From: Limnohabitans sp. 63ED37-2
GTDB taxonomy: Bacteria; Pseudomonadota; Gammaproteobacteria; Burkholderiales; Burkholderiaceae_C
Assembly: GCF_001412535.1 (NCBI RefSeq)
Contig: NZ_CP011774.1
Coordinates: 1,235,501-1,299,500, forward strand
DNA: 64,000 nt
Direction of reading: 5' to 3'
Shown here: in pieces, positions 7,865-16,207 of the stretch
Numbering within the stretch: the first letter of the stretch is position 1
How the letters are laid out: the number at the start of each line of letters is the position of its first letter
The notes under the pieces: generated by a model
What the model was told of the DNA's origin: nothing
The model's database searches: none
What the model saw: the letters and a program-made list of their open reading frames with translations, nothing else
Translations under genes and position numbers: made by a program

Positions 7865-8647
7865 TCAATCGGCGTAGCCCGGATTCACGCGGTCGACCAC
7901 GCGCATCATGGCTTCAAAAAACAGCCGCTCACGCTCGCTGCGGGGGTGGCGATCTTGGGGGCTGGGGGTTTTGATTCGCTGGATCACCGATTCGGTCAGC
8001 ACATTCAGGGCCTGGCCTGTGCCCATGGCCAGCACTTGGGTGCGGCAGGCTTTTTCGAGTTTGTAGAGCCTGCGATAGGCTTGCGCCACGGTGTCACCCA
8101 CCGTCATCACGCCATGGTTTTTCATGAAAAGCACGGTTTTGCCACCGCTCATGAGCTGCGACAAGCGCTCACCCTCTGACAAGTCTGCCGCCAGACCGGT
8201 GTAGTGGTCGTCATAAGCGATGGCGCCATCAAAGAAAGCAGCAGTTTGGGTGGCAGGCAACAAGCGGTTGGCTTTAAGCATGTTCAAAGCCAGTGCCCAG
8301 GGCTGGTGGGTGTGCAGCACCACTTTGGCCCCGGTCAGGCGGTGCACCGGAGCGTGGATCGATTGCGCCGACAGCTCCACCAAGCCTTCGCCTTCCAGGG
8401 TTTCGCCCGCTTCGTTGAACACCATCATGGTGCTGGCGCGGGCCTCGGACCAGTGCACACCAAAGGGTGAGATCAGGTATTGGTCTTCCCGCCCCGGCAC
8501 GGCCACGGTGAAGTGGTTGTCGATGCCCTCGTCAAAGTCGTGCAGCACCGCCAAACGCAATGCGGCAGCCAAGTGCACCTTGACCTGCCAAACAGGGTCG
8601 TTGGCGTTGTGGTTTGGCCCTGATGCGGAGGCGGCAGAGGTCGACAT
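7865..8647 (-). CDS. Class II aldolase/adducin family protein
   Basis: The product has 260 residues and is cytoplasmic. It has the class II aldolase fold hallmarks: HFTVAVPG near the start, the paired zinc histidines in LHTHQPWALAL, and a third histidine in KNHGVM. Family members are zinc aldolases (fuculose-phosphate or ribulose-phosphate type) and decarboxylases, but this subfamily has no assigned substrate. I start it at ATG 8647 because GAAAG sits about 8 bases upstream; the in-frame extension to 8689 adds 14 residues without a ribosome site. The neighbours give no pathway context. Confidence 0.85.
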   Translation of the reverse strand: MSTSAASASGPNHNANDPVWQVKVHLAAALRLAVLHDFDEGIDNHFTVAVPGREDQYLISPFGVHWSEARASTMMVFNEAGETLEGEGLVELSAQSIHAPVHRLTGAKVVLHTHQPWALALNMLKANRLLPATQTAAFFDGAIAYDDHYTGLAADLSEGERLSQLMSGGKTVLFMKNHGVMTVGDTVAQAYRRLYKLEKACRTQVLAMGTGQALNVLTESVIQRIKTPSPQDRHPRSERERLFFEAMMRVVDRVNPGYAD

Positions 8648-8707
8648 GTGCAATCTTTCAAGCGGTGGATGAGCCTCGACTCTATGCATCCGCCGCCATC
8701 GCGCCTG

Positions 8708-9328
8708 TCACTTTGGCAGCAAATCCATCATCCGATCGAAGGCTTGCACGGCCAGATGGCCCACCGACAGACCGTAAGCCACACCCACCAAGCCGACGGC
8801 GGTGGACAACAAAAGCGCCAGGCCGTCGCGGAACATCCAGCCCAGGCTGAGCAGCACCAGGCTCACGCCTGGCAACACATTGCCAAAAGGCAGGGGCACA
8901 AAGATCACGAAGCCCATCAGCGCAATCCAGGCCCCCCACCAGGCGCGTGTGCCCGCATGCGAGAGCCACGCCCAGCGCGGGCGCATCAAGCGTTGGCTGC
9001 TTTCGTACAACCAGGCCAGCCCCTGCAGACAACGGCCACTCCAGCGTTCATTGAGCGACAAGTTGCCCAGACGCTGCGGCAAGCTCAGTGTTTCGCGCTC
9101 GCGCACCCACGACCAGGCGATCGCCCAAATGCCCAGACTCATGAGGGTGCCCGCACCGGCCACGGGCAGCACACTCACCACGGCCAGCAGCATCAACAGC
9201 ACAGCCAGGGAGGACTCGCCATGCAGCCGCACCAAATCCTGCAAGCTCAGTTTCAGATCGGGACCACCGCCGCCTGCGCGGTGTACCTCGGCCGCCTGGC
9301 GCAGGCGTTGGGACAGGATGGTTTTCAT
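8708..9328 (-). CDS. ExoD family membrane protein
   Basis: The product is a protein of 206 residues whose order of features matches the ExoD family: a soluble N-terminal part, a hydrophobic hairpin (about residues 38-72, LAVLLMLLAVVSVLPVAG), a short amphipathic stretch with TLSLPQRL, and two or three more TM segments near the C-terminus (around FVIFVPLPFGNVLPG). ExoD was named from a Sinorhizobium exopolysaccharide phenotype; its biochemical role is unknown. No exopolysaccharide genes are visible nearby. It is followed on the same strand by the aldolase gene, and preceded by a small membrane protein gene. Confidence 0.85.
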   Translation of the reverse strand: MKTILSQRLRQAAEVHRAGGGGPDLKLSLQDLVRLHGESSLAVLLMLLAVVSVLPVAGAGTLMSLGIWAIAWSWVRERETLSLPQRLGNLSLNERWSGRCLQGLAWLYESSQRLMRPRWAWLSHAGTRAWWGAWIALMGFVIFVPLPFGNVLPGVSLVLLSLGWMFRDGLALLLSTAVGLVGVAYGLSVGHLAVQAFDRMMDLLPK

Positions 9329-9359
9329 GGTGCGGCTTTATGGAGGTGCGGCCGGTTGT

Positions 9360-9755
9360 TCAAAGCTTCAGGCTTTTGCGCGATGCATGCCAGCCTTTTC
9401 TAACGAGCAGGTGCCCCAACACGGCACCCACCAACAAGACCAGCGTTCCTGCACCCCAGCCCAGCCACAGCAGTGGGGAGATCCAGCTCATCAGTCCTTG
9501 AGCCGAGGGCAATACCTGGCTCAACCATTGCACCAAGCCAACTCCGGCCTCTTGCAGGCTTTTGAGCCATGCCGTGTCCACCCAAAAGCCCAACCAAGCA
9601 GGCACAGGCCATTGGCCAGCCACGCTGGCGAGGTCAGCCACCTGTCCATTGGCCATGCTGGCCAACAGCCACTGGCTCAGTTGCTCGGTCAGTGCAACCA
9701 GACCGGTCCAAAACGCCATCAAGACCAGAAAAACCAACCAGATGAGGACTTTCAT
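9360..9755 (-). CDS. Small membrane protein, unknown function
   Basis: The product has 131 residues with an N-terminal TM segment (about 3-25, LIWLVFLVLMAFWTGLVAL) and a C-terminal TM segment (about 92-115) joined by a Trp- and Gln-rich soluble part. The start at ATG 9755 is supported by GGGAGAG just upstream. A longer reading to 9896 lacks such support. It lies 31 bases upstream of exoD on the same strand, so co-transcription is likely. I do not recognise the family. Confidence 0.7.
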   Translation of the reverse strand: MKVLIWLVFLVLMAFWTGLVALTEQLSQWLLASMANGQVADLASVAGQWPVPAWLGFWVDTAWLKSLQEAGVGLVQWLSQVLPSAQGLMSWISPLLWLGWGAGTLVLLVGAVLGHLLVRKGWHASRKSLKL

Positions 9756-9920
9756 GAAGGCTCTCCCATGGGGTGTTTCGGGTGCGAATGTGGGCTGTGG
9801 CCATGAGGCCAGGCGGTGCGGATGTTCATGGTCGGCTGTCTTCGGGTTGATCAAAAGAAAAGTGAAGATAGCGTCTTTGAATAATCCGAAAAACAAGACA
9901 ATTATGTACGGATAATCTCT

Positions 9921-9964
9921 AAAAATCGAAGTGTTGGTGGCGTCATACGCAGCCCTTCACTTCG
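9921..9964 (-). terminator. Probable terminator of the kinase-regulator operon
   Basis: Read on the minus strand, stem CGAAGTG (9958-9964) pairs with CACTTCG (complement of 9927-9933) and is followed by ATTTTT. An inner GCGT/ACGC stem (9940-9950) strengthens it. It lies 8 bases after the response regulator stop. Confidence 0.5.
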
Positions 9965-9971
9965 TTCGGCT

Positions 9972-10685
9972 CTAGCCCGCCTCTGCTGGCGCTTCGAGCC
10001 GGTAGCCCAAACCGCGCATGGTCTGGATCAAGGGACTGTCGCGGCCTTCGTCGATCTTGCTGCGCAAGCGCCGGATGTAGACATCCACCACATTGGTCAA
10101 TGGGTCCTCGTTCAGGCCCCACACGCTGGACAAAATCCGTTCGCGACTGAACAGCCTGCCGGGTGCGCTCATCAACAGCTCCAGCAAAGCCAACTCCCGC
10201 GCTGTCAGGTTCAACACTTCGCCTGCTCGCGTGGCCCGCATGCTGTCGCGGTCGAGCACGATGTCGGCTACTTGCAAGTGGCTGGGGCGAGTGGCCATGC
10301 CTTGTGCACGACGGCACAAGGCCTCCAGGCGTGCCAGCAGTTCCTCGAACTCAAAGGGCTTACACAGGTAATCGTCTGCCCCCATGCGCAAGCCCGCCAC
10401 CCGCTCCTCCAGGGCGCTCAGGGCCGTGAGCATCAGGATCGGGAAGGGCACGCCTTGGGCCCGCAAGGTTTGACAGATGTCCAGCCCATTCATGCCTGGA
10501 AGCATCAGGTCCAGCACCACCACCGTGGGGGGATGGCCAGGTGCGGTTTGCCGAGCCGCGTCTTGCACCAAGGCCAATCCTTCAGGTCCAGTGGCTGCGC
10601 GTTGAACTTGCAGGCCTTCGGCCTTCAGGCCGCGTTGCAAAAAATCGGCAATCCGCGGGTCATCTTCGATCAGGATGATGTTCAT
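9972..10685 (-). CDS. OmpR/PhoB family response regulator
   Basis: The product has 237 residues. The receiver domain occupies 1-120, with the acidic pair EDD (7-9), phosphoacceptor Asp59 in VVLDLMLPG and the conserved lysine in LCKPF. A winged-helix DNA-binding domain follows (about 135-232, with LTARELALLELLM and VDVYIRRLRSKID). It is the second gene of an operon with the histidine kinase just upstream on the same strand. ATG 10685 was chosen because the protein then starts directly at the receiver domain; the longer frame would overlap the kinase gene. Confidence 0.95.
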   Translation of the reverse strand: MNIILIEDDPRIADFLQRGLKAEGLQVQRAATGPEGLALVQDAARQTAPGHPPTVVVLDLMLPGMNGLDICQTLRAQGVPFPILMLTALSALEERVAGLRMGADDYLCKPFEFEELLARLEALCRRAQGMATRPSHLQVADIVLDRDSMRATRAGEVLNLTARELALLELLMSAPGRLFSRERILSSVWGLNEDPLTNVVDVYIRRLRSKIDEGRDSPLIQTMRGLGYRLEAPAEAG

Positions 10686-10744
10686 GGTGGGGTCAAGGGT
10701 TGAGGGCGAACCAAGGCGAGGGCAAAGAACGGCAAGAGCGTGTG

Positions 10745-12385
10745 TCAGCTGGCTGGAGGATCGGAGACTGTGGACAAGGGCTCCCAATGCAGCAAAGGCA
10801 GGCGAAGCTGCACTCGGGTGCCGGTGCCTGTGGCCTCGTCGGCCGGGCTCTCCAGGGTCAAGGTGCCGCCATGAGCCTGAGCCAAAGCCTTGGCAATGGG
10901 CAAACCCAAGCCGCTGCCAGCGGCGCGGTGCAAGCGGGCCATGCGGCCCCTGAAGTGCCGATCAAACACCTGGTGCAGCTCTTCAGCTGGAATGCCAATC
11001 CCTTGGTCGACCACCTCCAGCACCAGCGTGGGGCTTGCATCATCGCTGCACCACCAAAGCAGACTCACGCTGCCAGCGGGGTGGGAGTAGCGCACCGCGT
11101 TGTCCAGCATCAAGAGCATCAGCTGACACAAGCGCTGCGCATCGCCCATGACGAGCACGGCCCCTGAGGGCATGGCTTGTGCGTTGATCTGGATGTGTCG
11201 CTCACCCGCCAGGGCTTGGGCTTGGGCCAGTGCGTCGCCCAATGGTTCAGACAGGTCGACGCGCTGGTGCACCATGCTCAGTGTTTCCATGTCGCTGCGG
11301 GCCATGGCCAGCAAGTCGTCGATCACCGAGCCCAGTTGCCTGGAGGTGGCCACGATGCGTTGCAACGCTTCACGGTATTGCACAGCTGGGCGTTCGCCGC
11401 CGCGCAAGGTGATTTCGGCTTCACCGCGGATGGCGGTGGTGGGGGTGCGAAGTTCGTGGCTGATGTCGGCCAACAACTGGCGACGGCGCGTGTCGGTTTG
11501 TTGCAGTGACTGGTTGGCCTCGTGCAAGGCGCTGGTGCGCTCGCGCACCTCGGTCTCCAGCCGCTGGCGGTGCTCGGTTTCCTGTTGTTGGTGCTTTTCC
11601 AGTGCGGCCGCCATGGCATTCATGCTGCGGGCCACATCAGAAAATTCGTCTTGTTCGTTCAGCGGCACGCGGTGTTGCAGCAGGCCCTGGCGCAGCTTGT
11701 GAGCGCCTTGCACCAATTCGTCAATGGGTCGGCGAAGTGCCCGGGCAAAGTAGAGCGTAGCCCCCAAAGCCAGCAAAGCCAAGGTCAAGGCCATGCCGAT
11801 CCAGAGCCAGCGAATCCGATCCAGTGTGGCGTCGGCCGCCAGCCGTTCGCGCTGCATCGCAGCGCTTTCGCGGGTGATGCTTTGGGCGATGAGTTCACGC
11901 AAATCACGCCCCTCTGATTTTTCAAAGACCTCGGTGAGGGTGTCCCAGCCCAGCCGGGCCGGCATGTCGGCGGGCAAGGTTTTGACCTGCATCAGGGCTT
12001 GGCCCAGGTCGTGAACGTTGTGGCCCAGCACCTCGACAGCGTCAGTGCGGGCCGTGTGTTCTTCGCTGGCACGGCCGTCCAGGCCCATTGCCGCGGCTTT
12101 TTGGGCCAGCAGGGCCAACTCGCCCAAGCCTTGTTGCATTTGCTGGAGCAACTCGTCGCGCTCCTCAGGGTTGCCTCCGGCGCCGATTTTGTGTTGCGTG
12201 ACCCACGATCGCAGCCGTTGTTTGGTGGCCAAAAGCTGCACAAAGCCCTGGTGGATGTCGCTGGCCAAGCGCCCGCGTACGACCTGGCGTTCGGCCTCGC
12301 GCAGGGCAAACACGGCACCCACGCCCTGCAAAACGATGCACGCGGCCAATACAAGCAATACCCCAGAGAGCTGTCTTCTGAACAT
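10745..12385 (-). CDS. Membrane sensor histidine kinase
   Basis: The product has 546 residues. TM1 lies at about 7-28, then a helical periplasmic sensor domain of about 160 residues, TM2 at about 192-214, a HAMP domain (to about 265), a coiled coil, the HisKA dimerisation domain with phospho-His310 in DISHELRTP, and a HATPase domain with N box (LMLLMLDNAVRYSHP), G1 (VDQGIGIP) and G2 (GSGLGLPIAKAL). It phosphorylates the response regulator encoded 59 bases downstream. The periplasmic domain is all-helical in appearance (many Leu/Gln/Ala heptads), like four-helix-bundle sensors. The ligand is unknown. It is divergent from a secreted NTF2-fold protein, a plausible target. Confidence 0.93.
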   Translation of the reverse strand: MFRRQLSGVLLVLAACIVLQGVGAVFALREAERQVVRGRLASDIHQGFVQLLATKQRLRSWVTQHKIGAGGNPEERDELLQQMQQGLGELALLAQKAAAMGLDGRASEEHTARTDAVEVLGHNVHDLGQALMQVKTLPADMPARLGWDTLTEVFEKSEGRDLRELIAQSITRESAAMQRERLAADATLDRIRWLWIGMALTLALLALGATLYFARALRRPIDELVQGAHKLRQGLLQHRVPLNEQDEFSDVARSMNAMAAALEKHQQQETEHRQRLETEVRERTSALHEANQSLQQTDTRRRQLLADISHELRTPTTAIRGEAEITLRGGERPAVQYREALQRIVATSRQLGSVIDDLLAMARSDMETLSMVHQRVDLSEPLGDALAQAQALAGERHIQINAQAMPSGAVLVMGDAQRLCQLMLLMLDNAVRYSHPAGSVSLLWWCSDDASPTLVLEVVDQGIGIPAEELHQVFDRHFRGRMARLHRAAGSGLGLPIAKALAQAHGGTLTLESPADEATGTGTRVQLRLPLLHWEPLSTVSDPPAS

Positions 12386-12518
12386 GGGTCTATTGTCACC
12401 GCCGTGGTTGGCGTTCGCGATGGTGTCATCTTTTGTTAATGCCGTGTTCAGCGCCTCGTCATGCGATCGTCAAGTCCGGTTCATGGGCGGGCTTTTCAAT
12501 ACGGTCAGACATCTGAAA

Positions 12519-12531
12519 ACAAACAGTTTGT
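12519..12531. promoter_or_regulatory. Palindrome in the divergent kinase/NTF2-like intergenic region
   Basis: ACAAACAGTTTGT is a perfect 13-bp palindrome with one central base. It lies about 40 bases before the start of the secreted protein gene, just upstream of an AT-rich stretch (TTTTTAATACTG at 12543-12554) that could hold the -10 region. It is a candidate operator, possibly for the adjacent response regulator. Confidence 0.4.
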
Positions 12532-12570
12532 CTTTTTTCAACTTTTTAATACTGAAAATGGAGTTAAACC

Positions 12571-13128
12571 ATGAAATCCTTGTCCTTGATGGCCGCCTCG
12601 CTGGCTTTGTTGGGTCTGTCCGGCGCTGCCCAAGCCACCACCGTGGTCAACCAAGCCATCACCGAGGCCGAAGTGCGCAACGCCCAAGCCGCCTGGTGCA
12701 AGGCCCTGGTGGACATCAGCACCACAGGCGCCACCCAAGGCCAGGCTGCTGCCAAGGCCCTGGCCGAGAAGGTGATCGATGCCGCTTACGGTTACCAAAT
12801 GGGCGCAGTCTTGTTCAAGCCCACGCTGACCGTGGCGCCCCAGACTTTCCGCACCACCAGAGCGGGCGCTTTGGCCTACTTTGTGGGGGGAGACAGCAAC
12901 TTTCCGAAGGACACTGGTTTTGCGCTCAAGGGGTGGACAAAGTGTGAGTCCAAAAACGCCGCCGTCTTCATTGCCGGAGACTCGGCCAGCAGCATGGGCA
13001 ACGTCATGATCACCGACCGGGCGGGCAAAGTGACCACGGTTGACAAGACTTGGAAGTATGTCAAAGACGACGCCGGTCAACTGCGCATCGTGCTGCACCA
13101 TTCGTCGCTGCCTTACAGCGGCACCTGA
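12571..13128 (+). CDS. Secreted NTF2-fold protein (CaMKII association domain-like)
   Basis: The product has 185 residues with a clear signal peptide (about 1-22, cleavage after AQA). The mature part resembles the CaMKII association domain/SnoaL-like NTF2 fold: an initial helix with the AWCKALVDIS segment, then strands ending in a motif DKTWKYVKDD...LRIVLHHSSLPY that I recall as conserved in this bacterial family. Such proteins are sometimes mislabelled as phosphoribosyl-AMP cyclohydrolase; nothing here supports that. The start is supported by GGAG 8 bases upstream. It is divergent from the histidine kinase gene. The exact function is unknown. Confidence 0.8.
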   Translation: MKSLSLMAASLALLGLSGAAQATTVVNQAITEAEVRNAQAAWCKALVDISTTGATQGQAAAKALAEKVIDAAYGYQMGAVLFKPTLTVAPQTFRTTRAGALAYFVGGDSNFPKDTGFALKGWTKCESKNAAVFIAGDSASSMGNVMITDRAGKVTTVDKTWKYVKDDAGQLRIVLHHSSLPYSGT

Positions 13129-13160
13129 GACAGGCGCGGCCTAGCGCCGATTTGGGCTGA

Positions 13161-13200
13161 GGGCTTGCCCGCACGCGGACATGCGTGCGGGCTCAAGCCC
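13161..13200. terminator. Long GC-rich hairpin after the NTF2-like gene
   Basis: The 10-bp arms GCCCGCACGC (13167-13176) and GCGTGCGGGC (13183-13192) pair perfectly around a 6-base loop. The stem extends outward with GGGCTT (13161-13166) and AAGCCC (13195-13200) after a 2-base bulge. No T-run follows. It probably separates transcription of the upstream gene from the riboswitch leader. Confidence 0.5.
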
Positions 13201-13224
13201 CACAGTCCCCGCCTACAATGCTTG

Positions 13225-13320
13225 ACTTCACCGGGGGTGCCCTGGCTGCGATCTGCGGCAGGGGCTGAGACATACCCCTCTCACCTGATCTGGGTTGTGC
13301 CAGCGTAGGGAGCGTGAAGT
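13225..13320 (+). ncRNA. TPP riboswitch (THI element)
   Basis: The conserved core is present in order: GGGGTGCC (13234-13242), GGGGCTGAGACATACCCC (13261-13278), ACCTGATCTGGG (13283-13294), and the stretch TGCCAGCGTAGGGA (13298-13311). The closing P1 helix pairs ACTTCAC (13225-13231) with GTGAAGT (13314-13320). It binds thiamine pyrophosphate and lies 86 bases upstream of thiB. No T-run hairpin is visible before the start codon, which suggests translational rather than transcriptional control. A TACAAT box at 13214-13219 is a possible -10 element. Confidence 0.96.
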
Positions 13321-13406
13321 GAAAGCCCTCCCCAAGCACCCGGCGTGCACCACGGCTTTGCGCTTCATGCCCCAGGCGGGCTTGAAGGCAAGAAAGGCAA
13401 CAGCGC

Positions 13407-14510
13407 ATGTGGCAAACGTTTCGGCGATGGGAAACATCGGCAACAGCCGTGTTGATGTGCGGCTGGCTCGTGGCTTGGCCCTTGGGGGTTTGGGCACAAG
13501 CCAACACATCCTCACCCTCAGTGCTGCGTGTCATGACACACAGCTCCTTTGATCTGCCCAAGCCCTTGCTGGCCCGTTTCGAGCAAGAAGCCAATGTGAA
13601 GCTGCAGCTCATCCAAGGCGGTGATGCAGGCGAGATGCTCAACAAACTCATCTTGAGCCAAGCTGCCCCCGTGGCCGATGTGGTGTACGGCATCGACAAC
13701 ACCTTGTTGCCCCGCGCTGTGGCCGGGGGCATTTTGGCCCCCTTTCCTCAGGCCGCAGGCTCTGTGGCGCACCGCCCGGCCCTGGCCCATATGGCCGACA
13801 CGGCCGGTCCGGACGGCGTGGTGGCTGGCTTGGTGCCCATCAATTACGGCTACGTGAACCTGAACATCGACAAGGCTTGGTTTGCCCAAAAAGGACTGGC
13901 CTTGCCCAAGAGCCTGCAAGAATTGAGCAGCCCGGCTTACCGGGGCTTGCTGGTGGTGCCCAATCCGGCCACCTCCAGCCCGGGGCAGGCCTTCATGTTG
14001 GCCACTGTGGCCGGTTTGGGCGAGCAGGCCGCTTTTGATTGGTGGGCACGGATGCGGGCCAATGGTCTCAAAGTGGTCAAAGGCTGGAGCGAGGCTTATT
14101 ACACCGAGTTCAGCCGCAACGGCGGCAGCCGCCCCATCGTGGTGAGTTATGCCACGAGTCCGGCCGCCGAGGTGTTCTACAGCAAGCAAAAAATCAGCGC
14201 CTCTCCCACCGCCAATGTTTTTTTGCCGGGTGCAGTGTTTCGCCAGGTCGAGGGCGCGGCCTTGCTCAAGGGTGCCAACCCGGCTGCCCAGGCCGCAGGG
14301 GTGAAGTTCATCGAATTTTTGCGCTCCCCGGCGGTGCAGCAGGCCCTGCAAACCCGCTTGTGGATGTACCCCGCCGAGCCTGGGGTGGCGCCTGATGCCG
14401 TGTTCCAACATGCGCAAGAACCGACCCAATTTGAGGCCGTGTCCTTGCAGGCCCTGACGGCCCAAGCGGGCAGCTGGCAGCGGCGCTGGACACAAGTGGT
14501 GCTCAAGTGA
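13407..14510 (+). CDS. thiB: Thiamine ABC transporter periplasmic binding protein
   Basis: The product is a periplasmic binding protein of 367 residues that delivers thiamine (or its phosphates) to ThiPQ. A signal peptide spans about 1-31 (cut after VWAQA). The mature part opens VLRVMTHSSFDLPKPLLARFE, resembling the start of the family, with QGGDAGEML and VADVVYGIDNTLL, which match ThiB. Control by the TPP riboswitch directly upstream and the following permease and ATPase genes make the assignment firm. The start ATG 13407 follows AAAGG at a suitable distance. Confidence 0.94.
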   Translation: MWQTFRRWETSATAVLMCGWLVAWPLGVWAQANTSSPSVLRVMTHSSFDLPKPLLARFEQEANVKLQLIQGGDAGEMLNKLILSQAAPVADVVYGIDNTLLPRAVAGGILAPFPQAAGSVAHRPALAHMADTAGPDGVVAGLVPINYGYVNLNIDKAWFAQKGLALPKSLQELSSPAYRGLLVVPNPATSSPGQAFMLATVAGLGEQAAFDWWARMRANGLKVVKGWSEAYYTEFSRNGGSRPIVVSYATSPAAEVFYSKQKISASPTANVFLPGAVFRQVEGAALLKGANPAAQAAGVKFIEFLRSPAVQQALQTRLWMYPAEPGVAPDAVFQHAQEPTQFEAVSLQALTAQAGSWQRRWTQVVLK

Positions 14511-14544
14511 GTGGCTCATTCACCGCCACCATGATGTCGCCGCC

Positions 14545-16203
14545 ATGATGTCCACCCGGTTTTCAGCCAAGGCCACCGCCTTATCCCGAAAGCGCCGCAC
14601 CGTGCTGTGGCTGGCGGCCGGACCGGCTTTGTTTGCGCTGGCGCTGCTGGTTTGGCCGGTGGCACGTTTGCTGTGGCAAGGCCTGTGGGGTGAACCGATG
14701 GCGGGCTTGCTCCTTGATGACTCCGTACCCTGGTGGCTGGACGCACACCTGCAGTGGCGTGTGGGCTGGACGCTGGTGCAGGCCCTGGTCACCTGTGTGC
14801 TGTGTGGGGTCTTGGGCTTGCCAATGGCCTGGGTTTTGGCGCGGCTGGAATTCAGGGGGCGCGTGGCCTGGCAACGCGCCTTGATGCTGCCTTTTGTGGT
14901 GCCGACGCTGGTGGCTGCGCTCGGCATTTTGGCGCTGTGGGGGCCGCGTGGTGTGCTGGGAGCGCCCTTGGCTCTGGCGGGCTGGACGTTGGAGGGCAGC
15001 CCCTGGATGCTGCTGCTGGGCAATTTGTTTTTTAACTTGTCTTTGGTGGTGCGTGCTGGCATGGACGGTTTGGCACAGGTCAGTGCCCAGCGCGTGGCGG
15101 TGGCCCGCACGCTAGGGGCCACACCGTGGCGGGCTTTTTGGCGGGTCGAGTGGCCTGTCATGGCGCCTTGGCTTGCATCGGCTTTGTGCCTGGTGTTTTT
15201 GTATTGTTTCACCGGTTTTGGTTTGGCCTTGGTGCTGGGCGGGCAGCACTGGGCCACGGTCGAGGTGGAGATCTACACGCTGATTGCCCACGAGTTGGCC
15301 CTGGCCCCAGCGGCCTCGTTGGCCGTGGCCATGCTGGCGCTCACGGGGGGCATGGCCTGGGCCTATGCCTGGGTGGAGCGCCGCTTGGCCAGCCCGGCCC
15401 GCATCACCCCGGTGCCTCGCCGTCCTGTGCGGGGGCTGGCCATCTGGAGCGGCTGGGCGCTGGCCTTGGGCGCTTGGCTGCTGTTATGCGGTGCGCCTTT
15501 ACTGGCCTTGCTGCTGCAGGCGGCGCAAGCTGTGGGCTTCGGGCAGGGCTGGGAAGTGCTGCGCGAGGACGACACCTGGCGGGCGGTGAGCAACACCTTG
15601 CGCTTCAGTGGTTTGGCGATGGCGCTGGCCACGGCGCTGGGTGTGCTGCACGCGCTGGCGGGGCAGGCCATGCGCCGCTGGACACCCGCCGCGCTGGCTT
15701 GGCGGGCGAGTGCTTATGCGCCGCTGGTGGTGTCGCCCGTGGCCCTGGCTTTTGGTTTGTTGTTGCTTTACCCCCAGTGGCTGGCAAGTTGGCCACTGTT
15801 GGTGGCTGCGTACGCCTTGCTGGCTTACCCCTTTGTGGCCAAAGCGCTCACCGCTGCGCTCGACGCGCTGCCCGATCAATACGCCCAGGCCGCTGCCAGC
15901 TTGGGTGCCGGGCCTGTGCGCGTCCTGTGGCGCGTGACCTTGCCGCTGGTGGCCCCTGCCTTGCGCCGGGGCATGGCCTTTGCCGCTGCCACCATGCTGG
16001 GCGAGTTTGCGGTGTCTTTGTTGCTCGCACGCCCCGAATGGCTGACCTTGAGCACCTTGATTTACCAACGTCTGGGTCGTCCCGGCAGCGCCAACTTGGA
16101 CGCCGCGCTGGTGCTTTCTGCGGGTCTCATGGCCTTGGCCTTGCTCGCTTTTTGGCTGATCGAAGGGCGGGGTGAACCTCGCCGCGCCCCACACCAGGAT
16201 TGA
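14545..16203 (+). CDS. thiP: Thiamine ABC transporter permease
   Basis: The product is an inner-membrane permease of 552 residues made of two homologous halves, each with about six TM segments. Each half contains an EAA-type loop contacting the ATPase: GATPWRAFWRVEWP in the first half and GAGPVRVLWRVTLP in the second. This two-domain single-chain layout is typical of ThiP and FbpB-type permeases. It lies 34 bases after thiB and 4 bases before thiQ. Tandem ATGs at 14545 and 14548 leave the start uncertain by one codon. Confidence 0.93.
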   Translation: MMSTRFSAKATALSRKRRTVLWLAAGPALFALALLVWPVARLLWQGLWGEPMAGLLLDDSVPWWLDAHLQWRVGWTLVQALVTCVLCGVLGLPMAWVLARLEFRGRVAWQRALMLPFVVPTLVAALGILALWGPRGVLGAPLALAGWTLEGSPWMLLLGNLFFNLSLVVRAGMDGLAQVSAQRVAVARTLGATPWRAFWRVEWPVMAPWLASALCLVFLYCFTGFGLALVLGGQHWATVEVEIYTLIAHELALAPAASLAVAMLALTGGMAWAYAWVERRLASPARITPVPRRPVRGLAIWSGWALALGAWLLLCGAPLLALLLQAAQAVGFGQGWEVLREDDTWRAVSNTLRFSGLAMALATALGVLHALAGQAMRRWTPAALAWRASAYAPLVVSPVALAFGLLLLYPQWLASWPLLVAAYALLAYPFVAKALTAALDALPDQYAQAAASLGAGPVRVLWRVTLPLVAPALRRGMAFAAATMLGEFAVSLLLARPEWLTLSTLIYQRLGRPGSANLDAALVLSAGLMALALLAFWLIEGRGEPRRAPHQD

Positions 16204-16207
16204 CCTC

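Noticed and set aside
12571..13128. Phosphoribosyl-AMP cyclohydrolase annotation for the secreted NTF2-fold protein
   Set aside because: It has a signal peptide and lacks the HisI metal-binding motifs; the similarity is to the CaMKII association-domain fold.
13295..13552. Small open frame overlapping the TPP riboswitch
   Set aside because: It starts inside the conserved aptamer core and is in a different frame from thiB; the RNA element explains this sequence.
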